NCBI GenBank assembly: GCA_020746835.1
Contig: JAGPNK010000015.1
Span: 1 to 64,000, forward strand
Reading direction: 5' to 3'
From: Stachybotrys elegans
Lineage: Eukaryota; Ascomycota; Sordariomycetes; Hypocreales; Stachybotryaceae
Length of the DNA: 64,000 bases
The notes below the pieces were generated by a model. The model worked only from the letters and a program-made list of their open reading frames with translations. It was not told the DNA's origin and did not search any database. The position numbers and the translations under genes were made by a program. Below are positions 35,688-45,462 of this stretch, one piece after another (the stretch's first letter is position 1; each line of letters starts with the position of its first letter).

Positions 35688-35755
35688 GGCTGCCACACTA
35701 GCCCGGAGTGCATTCTCCGGCTGGCTGCCACACCAGTTCGGAGTGTATTCTCCGG
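35688..35755 (+). repeat. Two-copy direct repeat
   Basis: GGCTGCCACACTAGCCCGGA (35688 onward) and GGCTGCCACACCAGTTCGGA (35723 onward) are 33-bp units in tandem, each ending TATTCTCCGG-like, with 4-5 differences. The rest of 35161-35994 shows no gene. Confidence 0.55.
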
Positions 35756-35994
35756 GCTGTCTCTAATTACGGGAGAACTCGCGTCAGCCTCTCAATTTGG
35801 GCATGCCTACTGCGTGTATGGGGTTCTGGAATATAATCTATTAGAGGAACTCGACAAGAAGAAGCCTCAATGCATGAGCAATATCATCTCAGGGTCATCT
35901 AAAAGGCACACACTTAACTGCTCATGAAAAGTCAAGGATTCTTTGAGGATTTAGTGGCACCTTCTCCGCGGCTTCCACACACCGTCAACGCACA

Positions 35995-37056
35995 ATGGCG
36001 CCACCGAAAAGGAAACTGCGGGACCTCTTGCCCCGAGATCCAAGTCCCAACGACAACCGGAGTATACGGTTTGCTGGGCCAGACGTGGCAAATAGTGGCC
36101 TACCCCGCAAACGTCAAGCAGTAATGGTTGCATGCAAAAGTGCGACCCCCAGTCATCTAAAATGGATGTTTGCCAGAATAAGGCTGACTCGGTGCGCTAG
36201 ACTGCAGAAAACGAAAGATCAAGGTAGCTCTGAGCCTCGGATTCCAGATGCTGAGAGACTTACCCCCCAACAGTGCGATGGGGCCCGACCACAGTGTGCA
36301 CCCTGTAGGAAGGGGCTTGTGGATTGTATGTTTGAGACGCCGCCGGGCCTTAGCCCTCACAGGACGCCGAGGACGCAGCTGGCCAAATATCATGCAGTCA
36401 TCAAACTGCTCCACGAAGGAACCCTCGCCGAATCGATGCAAGTGTTGCAGACAGTTAGAGACTCAATTAATGTCGAGCACGCTGTCGACTCGGTGTTAGC
36501 GTTAGGTTTGGAACAGAGATCACGCACGTCGGCCGAGGTGTTCGAGGACGCTGCGCTCGAGGCATTCAGATCTTTGCAGCAGGCGCGATCTCCTGAAGCT
36601 ACCTTGCGATCGATCGGTGACGATATGTCTGGCTATGCTACGCCGCTGCTTTACGCAACAAACTGGAGTTTACTGCCTCCAACCCAAATACCCCTTGAAT
36701 TTCAACTAGGGGTCGAACCTGCAAATGTGTACCCCTCGCTGGTTCCCCTGGATTTAGCTTCGCTCGACTTGCAGGGTATCGGGCCCCTTGGTATCAAGGC
36801 CTCACTCCGGTCTCATGTTCACGAACCAATTAGAAACCTGATTTCTACTGTCGATCCCCCGGCCATCACGGGCGAAAGCACTGATAGCAGAGTCATTGAT
36901 CTAGTGGATGCTCGCCTCAGCCATGTGAACGATTTCGAAGGCCTTGAAGGGGATATGGGCAAGGAGACAGAGGATGCCACAAAACCTCGTGGCTGGAAGG
37001 GAGACGCCACGTCCATGTTCCTAACATTGACGTCAGACAATAATGATATGGTATGA
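35995..37056 (+). CDS. Zn2Cys6 (fungal binuclear cluster) transcription-factor-like protein
   Basis: The uninterrupted frame hides two introns that together measure 111 bp: 36140-36200 (GTGCGA...GCTAG) and 36224-36273 (GTAGCT...AACAG). Splicing them creates a proper cluster: VACKNCRKRKIKCDGARPQC followed by APCRKGLVDC, six cysteines in C-x2-C-x6-C-x5/6-C-x2-C-x6-C. The middle exon is only 23 bp. The spliced protein is 316 residues, with a helical region after the cluster (QLAKYHAVIKLL) and no fungal middle-homology domain. Small Zn2Cys6 proteins like this bind CGG half-sites; targets are unknown. Without splicing the cysteine pattern is ruined, so the intron model is well supported. A truncated copy lies at 62216-61821. 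Confidence 0.75.
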   Translation: MAPPKRKLRDLLPRDPSPNDNRSIRFAGPDVANSGLPRKRQAVMVACKSATPSHLKWMFARIRLTRCARLQKTKDQGSSEPRIPDAERLTPQQCDGARPQCAPCRKGLVDCMFETPPGLSPHRTPRTQLAKYHAVIKLLHEGTLAESMQVLQTVRDSINVEHAVDSVLALGLEQRSRTSAEVFEDAALEAFRSLQQARSPEATLRSIGDDMSGYATPLLYATNWSLLPPTQIPLEFQLGVEPANVYPSLVPLDLASLDLQGIGPLGIKASLRSHVHEPIRNLISTVDPPAITGESTDSRVIDLVDARLSHVNDFEGLEGDMGKETEDATKPRGWKGDATSMFLTLTSDNNDMV

Positions 37057-37420
37057 TCGCATACCATGTGTTGAAATGCCATGGATGCAGGCGTTATGGT
37101 TAGTTGCTATTCCAAGGCGATAGCGGGCTGCATTTGCACTACAACTTACATACTTCACCTTTTCTTTTTCCTTCTACGACCTGATAACAGGAATTAATCT
37201 CTATAGTAATGTTTCTGCACTTTACAAAAGCCTTATACGTCATTGACTTTATGCGACTCGGCCCAAGCCGTTGTGCCTAATATGCAGGAGGCCTACCACG
37301 CAAATACCCCTCTTTTGACCTTACCAGGCTCGAGCCCAATATTTCTCTTTCAACCTAATCCTTTTATAAAGAGACGTGCATCTGCACAAGCAGGCAGAAC
37401 AACATTACCACATACAACAT

Positions 37421-37560
37421 ACAGCATACAGCATACAGCATACAGCATACAGCATACAGCATACAGCATACAGCATACAGCATACAGCATACAGCATACA
37501 GCATACAGCATACAGCATACAGCATACAGCATACAGCATACAGCATACAGCATACAGCAT
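37421..37560 (+). repeat. (ACAGCAT)20 heptanucleotide tandem array
   Basis: Twenty perfect copies of ACAGCAT end 3 bases before the RNase H start codon, so the array lies in its 5' leader. Long open frames on both strands here are only the translated repeat. Slippage should make copy number highly variable. Confidence 0.95.
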
Positions 37561-37563
37561 ACA

Positions 37564-38548
37564 ATGCCTCGCGGCTATTTCCTCGCCCAGGGACTCGCCC
37601 CACTCGGTTGCAGCAGCAGCGATGACGATGAAGGTCCATGCGAGCTGCCAGACGGTAGACTTGTCTGTGGTCCACACGGATTAGTGTGGTGTGGTAAATG
37701 TTGCACAGATTATAGTTATATGGAAGACGTCCTGGGTGAGGACAACAAAGACTTCGAGGGTGACAGGAACTCGCCTAATGTTGCTGCCCCGGCTGGCCGT
37801 GGCCTAGGACCTGAGAAGGTGAAAGGCACTGGTCTAGTGTTTCCCTCTAGGTTTGAACCTCCTGTCGAAACTCAGCCGCCACTGGAGCTATTTAGCGGCA
37901 GGAGACGTCACTTGAAAATGACCAGGCAAGAGCCTCAATTCTTTATTGAACCAAGCATGTGCTCTGCTAACATGTGTCCTCAGATATACCTACCCCGGCG
38001 ATAGCTCTATCCTCCTAATGATGACTGATGGGGCGTGCCTCAACAACGGCCAAGCCAATCCGAGGGCAGGCTGGGCATTTGTCCAAGGGTTGAACCTTGA
38101 GGGCAAGCCGCTTACCGTCTCTGGCCGCCTCGAACAACAGGGCCCTTGGGGGGATAACGGCATCCAAAGCAGCAACCGGGCCGAGCTACGGGCTGTCATC
38201 GCCGCCCTTCGTTTCCGACACTGGCCTGGCGAAGGCTTCCACACAGTCGTCGTCGCTACCGACTCTGAGTATATAGTGGAGGGCTCAACACGATGGGTTA
38301 GGACGTGGGTGCGCAATAACTGGAGGACAAGAAGCAAGAAGGAAGGTGGCTATGCGAGCGTGAAAAACAAAGACTTGTGGGAAATGCTTTTGGGGGAGTG
38401 CGAGAGGCCTCACCATAATGGCTTGGCTATTCAGTTCTGGAGGATCCCACGTGAATGGAACAAGCTCGCTGATGAAGAAGCAAAGAAGGTCGCCGCAGTT
38501 GAGGAAACTCCTGATGAATGGATAGATTGCTTGGGCATGGCATTCTAG
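37564..38548 (+). CDS. RNase H-like ribonuclease
   Basis: Starts at MPRGYFLAQGL directly after the heptamer array. The N-terminal part has a cysteine/histidine-rich stretch (CGPHGLVWCGKCC) seen in a fungal RNase H family. The C-terminal RNase HI fold carries all four acidic residues: MTDGACLNNGQ, SSNRAELRAVIAAL, VVATDSEYIVEGS and NKLADEEAKKV. It would cut RNA in RNA-DNA hybrids. The reading frame changes between about 37885 and 37985: FSGRRRHLKM in the first frame, RYTYPGDSSILL in the second. I could not settle whether an unusual intron (acceptor CCTCAG at 37984) or a frameshift is responsible. If the break is real, only the second part would be enzyme. Confidence 0.65.
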
Positions 38549-39475
38549 GATGTATTGAAGATAATGATACAAAAGGCGATTATGTAAAGCGCGACCCTTG
38601 TCGGAGCGCTTTCAGAGCACAAGAGCATTTGCAGCTTCCACGTCCACATTTATTGTTATTTCTTAGCTCCAAGTACGACTGCTTGATTCGCCACCCTACA
38701 TCAATCTAGAGTAGACGTCACATGTGTGCGATGGTGTGACTTCATGGTGAACGTTGTGTTGACGTGGCTGGGCAGATTGTGTCGCAGGATTCGGCGATTC
38801 TGCCTGGGCACATTCAGATTGGAATGTAACCACATGTACGTGACCAAATTCGCCAGACTGTTGGTGTTGAAGAGGAGGTGAAGGACCAAATGCATTCCGA
38901 GGTTGGCGGCTCTGTTATCGTCGCCCAGGCGGCGGCATTGTGCGGGGTTGCGCGCGTGCCCCCACAAATAACTTCACGCGCCTGGTTACACTTGCCACCC
39001 GCTACTGTCCAGTGACATTGGTTTATGAAGCCATATCGTGCCGTAGAGGCATTAGACCTCTTCCCGTGATTGATGTAAATGGAAAGTCTTCACTAGCCCC
39101 TTGATACCCAAGTCAACACAGAACGGCAAGCTTTTTTAGTCGGTGGCTGTTTACACCTATCTCATGGTGTTCATGAAATGAAAAGAGAAGGGCTTATTGC
39201 TATCGAAAGCCTTTGCCTTTGGAAGTCCACTGTGGTAAATCGCAGCTCTCAATGAATGTATCGTGTTTGGATACAGTTGTTCGGCGGTGGGTTGTTAAAT
39301 ATCACTTGTCGCCAATATGCCTTATCTAGGCAGCAGCAGCATCGACCAATCGTTGTCATTACCCCTCCGGGCCCCAGCTAAGCACAGGATGTATGGCTTA
39401 TCCGCCCGTCCGACGTGCCATCAATCCCAGGAAAACCCCCTCTGCCTCGAACAGTTTGGCGCTACTCTACTGAGC
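38549..39475. other. Intergenic stretch with one dispersed repeat
   Basis: No gene recognised. It contains copy 2 of the ~130-bp repeat at 38727-38856. Confidence 0.45.
38727..38856 (+). repeat. Dispersed ~130-bp repeat, copy 2
   Basis: Same orientation and nearly the same sequence as 6012-6142. Flanks differ, so this is a dispersed element rather than a large segmental duplication. Confidence 0.6.
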
Positions 39476-42400
39476 ATGTCATTTAAGAAACTCCAGCGGA
39501 CGGACTATCACGTCGCATGGGTCGCTCCCGTGTCGGATCTAGAGGTGCTGCCATCGCGCCTCATGCTCGATGAGGAGCACGATGCGCCCGACTACGATAC
39601 CGCGTACGACGATAATATCTACATCTGCGGCGCCATGGCCGGCCACAATGTGGTCATTGCCACATGCCCCCCCCCCCCCCGGTATGACTGGCAACGTCAA
39701 TGCGGGGCGCGTCACCGGGTCCATGTTCAAGACATTCTCGTCCATCCGCATGGCCGTGCTCGTCGGCATCGGCGGCGGGATCCCGCGGGCACAAGAGTCC
39801 AGCGACCCCACCAGCAATGTGCACCTAGGCGATGTGGTCGTAGGCTGGCCCGGCGATGGAAAGCCCGCATGCATGTACTACGACTCTGGCCGGCAGCATG
39901 CAGACGCTTTCGAGATGCTCGGCACGATAAATAGGCCGGATCGAGTGTTGCTCAATGCGCTTGGCAAGCTCGCCTCTGATCACGACATGGACCGCAGCAC
40001 CTTTGAGGAACACCGAGAGCGACTACTTTTGTCCAAGCACCGACGCAAGTTCCTGCACCCCGGGCTGGAACACGATCGGCTGTTCTACGCAGGCTACCAG
40101 CATGGCGGTCAGTACAGCGATGGCTGTGTCCAGTGTGACGAGGCTCAGCTTGTACGACGTAGTCCACGCACCGAGGAGGATGCCGCCTCCTTCATATTCC
40201 ATCGCGGTCGGATCGCGACCGGCAACGCTGTGATCCAGGATGGCGTGCGTCGGGACCAGATCCGTGACCAGTGCGACGGTGCCCTCTGCGTGGAGATGGA
40301 GGTGGCGGGTGTGGATGCGAGCAGGCCTTGCCTTGTGGTCCGAGGCATATCAGACTATGCCGACTCGCACAAGAGCGACAAGTGGAGGTTATATGCAGCA
40401 GGCAATGCAGCTATTTTTGCGCGGGAGCTGCTCAGCAAGATACCACCCAGCACTGTTGCCTTTATGGGAGGTTCGTGCTGATGCCCCTTTTCTGTAGCTA
40501 GGCTGATCCAAGTAGGGAAGACAGTCCATTTCATACCTTTCCGGAAGAACACCAACTTTACTGGGCGCGCAGATATCATAGAGAGAATCGAGCAACTGCT
40601 CTCTCCCAGCCCTGAGGGTTCGCGGGTTGCTCTTGTAGGACTTGGGGGGATGGGTAAGACCCAGATCGCCCTCCACATAGCATACCTTATCAAGGAGAAC
40701 CCCCATACATACCAGATCCAGTCTGTTGTGTGGATGCCCGCATGGAGCATGGCTGGGTTTGAACAAGCATGTGCGGCCCTGGTCCAGGAGCTAAAGCTTG
40801 GCCTCGGTGACGATAAGGACCCTAGAACCGCCGTCAAGAGCTTCTTGACATCGCCTGCATCGGGCAGCTGGCTTCTTATTGTCGACAACGCCGATGACAT
40901 GCGTACCATGTACGGCCATGACGGGCAGGTCAATGTCATATTCCCCTTTCTGCCCCCAATTGGCAAGAATAGACATATCCTCTTTACAACACGGTCGCAG
41001 GAGATGGCTGTCAATACAGCGGGTCGTTGTGTTATTGAGTTGACTCAGATGAGCTCTGAAGAAGCAGAGGGTCTCTTCCACAGTCTCTTTAGCAGTCCTA
41101 GCAAGGCGGCAGACAGCCAGAGCGTCAAAGAGCTATTGGAGGTGCTCACCCATCTCCCCTTGGCCATCATCCAGGCCTCGGCATACATAAATATCAACCG
41201 GCTATCCCCAAAGGAGTATCTCCATCTCATCAAGAACACGGACCAGGATATGGTGGAGGTGTTGGGCGAGGGACTCTGGTATAATGATGCCCACTACCAG
41301 CGGGCCCAGGGAGCCGTGGCTACAACATGGATCATCACCTTTAGCCAGATTCAAGAGACAGACGACGATGCGGCCAGGCTTCTCTTCTTCATAGCCTGCG
41401 TAGAGCCAAAGGCCATCCCTCAGTCCTTATTACCCGCCCTGGGCTCTAAGCAGAGGATGGTTAGTGCTATCGGTACCCTCTGTGGGTATCGATTCCTAGA
41501 CCAGCGTGACGATACCGGCGTGTATGATATGCATAGCCTGGTTCATCTGGCTATAGGCTGCTGGATGAGCCAGCAGATGCATGTTCGTGAAAGACAGGCA
41601 GCCGTAATGCATATGGAAACAATATTTCCAACTAATAACTGGGAGCATCGCTTCACATGGCAACGATATCTCCCTCATGCGATTAGGCTGCTTCAGGCTT
41701 TAGGTGAAAGTGTGGACCCTGTCGTGTGTCATCTAGGACATAGGGTTGGAAGTTGTCTGCAGCTGGAAGGGCAGATAACAGAGGCGGTGAGGCTGCTTAC
41801 ACATGTGGTGGCCGCTCGAGGGAAGACAGTAGCAGAGGACCACCCCGATCGATTGGCATCCCAGCGCGAGCTTGCAGGAGCATATCGAGCCAACGGCCAG
41901 ACTAAAGAGGCAGTAGGGCTGCTCGAGTATATTGTAGCCGTCGGAGAGAGAAAGTTGGCAGAGAATCATCCCGATCAATTAGCATCACAACACGCGCTTG
42001 CAGGGGCATACCAAGCCAACGGCCAGATCAAAGAGGCAGTAGAGCTGTTTAAGCATGTGGTTGCTACAAGAGAGAGGACACTAGCAGAGGAACATCCCGA
42101 TCGATTGGCATCACGGTACGCGCTCGCGGTGGCGTACAGGGCCAACGGCCAGATTAAAGAGGCGGTAGAGCTACATAAGCATGTGGTGGCTGTTCGGGAG
42201 GAGATATTGGCAGAGGACCACCCCAGCCGTTTAGCATCACAACATGGGCTCGCCGTGGCTTACAAAGCCAACGGCCAGATCGAAGAGGCAGTAAGGCTGC
42301 TTGAACATGTCGTGGCTGTTGAAGAGAAGTCACTCGGAGGGGAGCACCCCAATCTATTGGTATCACAGCACGAGCTTGCAGGGGCATATGAAGCCAATGG

Positions 42401-42671
42401 CCAGATCAAAGAGGCAGTAAGGCTGCTTGAGCATGTGGTTGCTACAAGAGACAGGATACTGGCAGAAGACCATCCTGATCGTCTACTATCACAATATGCG
42501 CTTGCAGGGGCATATTACGTTGACGGCCAGGTTAAAGAGGCAGTAGAGCTGTTTAAGCATGTGGTTGCTACAAGAGAGAGGACACTGGCCGAGGACCATT
42601 GCGATCGATTGGCGTCGCAGCACGCACTTGTAAGGGTTTACCAAGCTGACGACCAGGTTAAAGAGCGGTAG
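39476..42671 (+). pseudogene. PNP-NB-ARC-TPR NLR, frame broken at a C14 tract and at the 3' end
   Basis: Starts at MSFKKLQRTDYHVAWVAP. The PNP domain runs into a 14-C run (39667-39680) where the frame is lost. With 13 or 16 C it would continue into GMTGNVNAGRVTG, AVLVGIGGGIPRAQ, IATGNAVIQDGV, CVEMEVAGVDASRPCLVVRG and SDYADSHKSDKW. A 42-bp intron (40471-40512, GTTCGT...CCAAG) leads into NB-ARC: P-loop VGLGGMGKTQIALHIA, LLIVDNADD, ILFTTRSQEMA, LTHLPLAIIQASAYI and MHSLVHLAI. Seven TPR/kinesin-light-chain units of 42 residues follow (LAGAYQANGQIKEAVELFKH type, DHPDRL linkers). The eighth breaks off at DQVKER, where the DNA still resembles GCGGTAGG.CTGCTTGAG. Whether the C-run is a real mutation, a variable switch or a sequencing error cannot be told here. 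Confidence 0.75.
39667..39680 (+). repeat. C14 homopolymer inside NLR coding sequence
   Basis: Fourteen consecutive C follow ATTGCCACATG. The upstream and downstream halves of the PNP domain are in different frames, and the switch falls on this tract. Confidence 0.9.
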
Positions 42672-42899
42672 GCCCGCTTGAGTATTCTAGCCATATTCTA
42701 TTCTACTGCACCAAGGGTTGCTCGTAATTTACTAAATTACACCCTTTTCGTCCGTGCATCCCATCCTAACCAAGTTCCTGGCTGCTGCTGCTGCTGCGAC
42801 GACTGCGCGTCTGAGTCCTTCGGCCGAGGGACGGTAAAGGTATGGGTATCGTGCGTCGGCCTAGTGTAGCTAACGTGCTGGAAGCGATGGTCGTGCTCG

Positions 42900-44372
42900 G
42901 CGTGGTCGCCCATGATAGATTTTTCCGTAATACCAAGGATGACGAGAATGATGAAGAACAACCTCTACGCTTGAAGCCAAAGCTGATCTACAAAGGATCG
43001 TCAGAAGGTGGGCTCTGGGTGAAGAGCACGATAAATACGCGCCTGACGTCACCGTCGAGTTCAATCCAAGTACATAGAATAACGAGGAGCGGTTTCTGAA
43101 GTGGATTAAGAAGGAATATCTCTTTTCGTTGAAGGATGGAGAAGATAATCTTTTGGTCTATGATGTTGCAGCTTTTCATAAGACTAACCAGATTATGGCC
43201 GCCCTCAAGACCAAGAGAGCCACCACAGCGATGATCCCGCCGGGCCTCACGAGCTTGCTTCAACGCTAGATACAGCTATCAACGGCCTACTCAGACGTTG
43301 GTTACGCGATGAATCTAATATATATACTCAGAAACGCGAAGATGAAGGCAAAACTGAGTGGACTGTGCGAGAGAAGCGGATTATGACTACTTGGATCCGT
43401 CTCTGCTACTATGAAAACCCTAGAATCCAAAGCTCAGCTTGTCGTGAATGCCTTCAAGGATTGCGGCATTAATGTTCTTCCAGACGGCTCCGAGGACTTC
43501 AAAATCAATATTAAGGATACCTCTAGTGATCAAATTGGTCGCACTGGGTGGGAACATGCTGATGAATCATCATCAAAGACGAGGAGTTTGTCCCTAGCTC
43601 TCAAGACTCTGACGAGCTTATTGTCGCTGGAGATGGCGATAACCCGAAGCTACGCCTGAGTCTTATGAAGCTGAAGGAGTTACAGCATCTGCTCAGATTG
43701 GCAAAGCTTCCAACGTCAAGAAATAAGAAGACTCTTCTTGAATGGCTCTGCAAGTGTCTGAAGGAAAAGAACAATGATAATCCGGCGGAAGGCACAATTG
43801 TAGTAGCAATAGACGACTCGGGCGAGGAAGATGACCCTGCTTATGATGTTTGACGGGCTCCATAATATTTCTACTTAATTATCTCTCAACCAAAAGGCCC
43901 TGCCTTCGTGCCACATACGAATTTAAGCCAACCTATCATCATAACACTCCCACTGCTTTCCTTGATCTTTAACCCTACATAAACAATGCTACCCATGTTG
44001 GAGGAGCTTATCAATAGCATCGCAACTTCTCTCCCTTACCCACCCGTGATGCCAATCTCCCAGAGCAAGGGAAATGCCCGTTCTAACACCCGGTGACAAG
44101 GGCTTCCGGTATTCGAGTTGGCAAACGCCTCCGAGCTCGAAGTCGGCCTTGGTTTCGAAGTCTCAGGTCACAACTAGGCAGCAGCATTAGTAGCGGCCAA
44201 TAGCGGCAGAAAGCTCGACTCCAAAAAACACAGGCATCTCAAGGGCTTCGATTGCGGCAGGGCCGGCAGGGTCAGGAAGGTGGGCAGGGATGATGTTGGA
44301 TTGCAGTCGAGATTCGGTTACTAACAAAGTTAGATGGCGCTGAATCCGTCGCGCCACTAGCGGCTCCATAAC
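42900..44372 (+). mobile_element. Pogo-like (DDE_1) transposase relic, copy 1
   Basis: From about 42960 the DNA still encodes, in changing frames, YDVAAFHKTNQIMAALKTKR, TAMIPPGLTSLLQ, DTAINGLLRRWLRDE, KTEWTVREKRIMTTWI, then LESKAQLVVNAFKDCGINVL and GSEDFKINIKDTSSDQIG. These match the catalytic-domain end and tail of fungal pogo/CENP-B-type transposases. The C-terminus has a SAP-like motif (LKELQHLLRLAKLPTSRNKK, 43665-43853). Stops and frameshifts abound, and the N-terminal DNA-binding part is not seen. Non-coding 3' sequence from 43860 to about 44372 is shared with copy 2 (57604-58163), ending TGGCGCTGAATCCGTCGCGCC and CACTAGCGGCTCCA. Confidence 0.7.
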
Positions 44373-45462
44373 CCTTGCGAATTTTCTGAGTTACTACAAA
44401 GAAAGGTGGGGTGGTCTCACGTGTAATGTAGCTCTTTGTCACAACACCCAACGCTGGGACTTTTATCATTAGCCAATTTCTTAAATAGCTGAAGTAACTA
44501 GCTTTTTCCCGGTTTTAATTAGATTAGATCGATGTCCGATACATGGATACAGCCTTCGACCTGCCTAGGAGATTTACATTTGCATCGGCAATGGTATTTT
44601 CTGCTAAGGCACGGTACTATATCACGCAGGCCGGTGCTAAATGATACAAACAGCTCTCTCGGGCATCAAGCTTGACGTCTGCGGCGTCTGGTAATTCCAG
44701 TAATCCCGCTAATATGTATATGACGAGCACCGACAATCGTTCATCCAAGGACGTTTAGAGAGAGAGGCGATAGAGTACTAGCGCCGGAGCTTTACGGCCG
44801 GTGATGGTGATAGCGAGGTGACCTAAGACATATATCAGAAAAAGCCTGTTCTCCCATGATCGTCTCCATGCTCTCGTCAGCAGTGATGGGATGCACATTA
44901 ACCCACATGCATGATGCCTATCCAAAGACATCAGCCATCGACGAACAAGGTTACTCCAGCAAGTCCAGGTACTCTGACAAGACAACGTGGACAAACCTGA
45001 TTCAATGGAATGCCTGGGGCTTAACTAAGGTCTAGGTCAATCCGCATTGCCGTTGTATCAAGCGTACTGAAGCGTCATCGGGATTGGGCGTGGCTGGTGT
45101 CTTGCAAGCCCCAAACATGTTGGCGTTAGCTAGCGGTGAATCCGATAGGGCCATTTGGGGGTTTTTGGGGCTGGTCTTGGACACGGACTAGGGGGGTTGA
45201 CTTGGCGGCGACGTAATAGCTGGCCATCATACTCATCATCATCGAGATGCAGCTTTGCGCCCACAGTTTGGTGCCGTCATGATTGCAACGGGGGAGCTTT
45301 TATTTCCCAAACCAAGTTTCTATAATATTATTTATAAAACAGGAGGGAACCTTGTCATAATTGCAATTTAAGGATCTGCATTGCACCCTTACATCACACC
45401 CACACACATCCACACACGAACTGTGAGATCAACATCTACTTCCCACAAACGACACCGTAGCC
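44373..45462. other. Intergenic stretch upstream of the reticulon gene
   Basis: No gene recognised. The last ~120 bases before the reticulon ATG are rich in CACACA and end in a pyrimidine/A-rich leader, as is usual for a fungal promoter. Confidence 0.4.

Noticed and set aside
36140..36273. Reading the Zn2Cys6 gene as one uninterrupted exon
   Set aside because: The open frame through the introns lacks the cysteine pattern. Removing two introns of 61 and 50 bp gives a textbook cluster.
37413..37563. CRISPR-like appearance of the repeat block
   Set aside because: It is a continuous 7-bp tandem repeat without spacers in a eukaryotic genome.
37243..37684. Proteins made of repeated HTAYSIQ or CMLYAVC in several frames
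   Set aside because: Pure translation of the ACAGCAT array on both strands, not genes. The ATG at 37564 is the better start for the RNase H gene.
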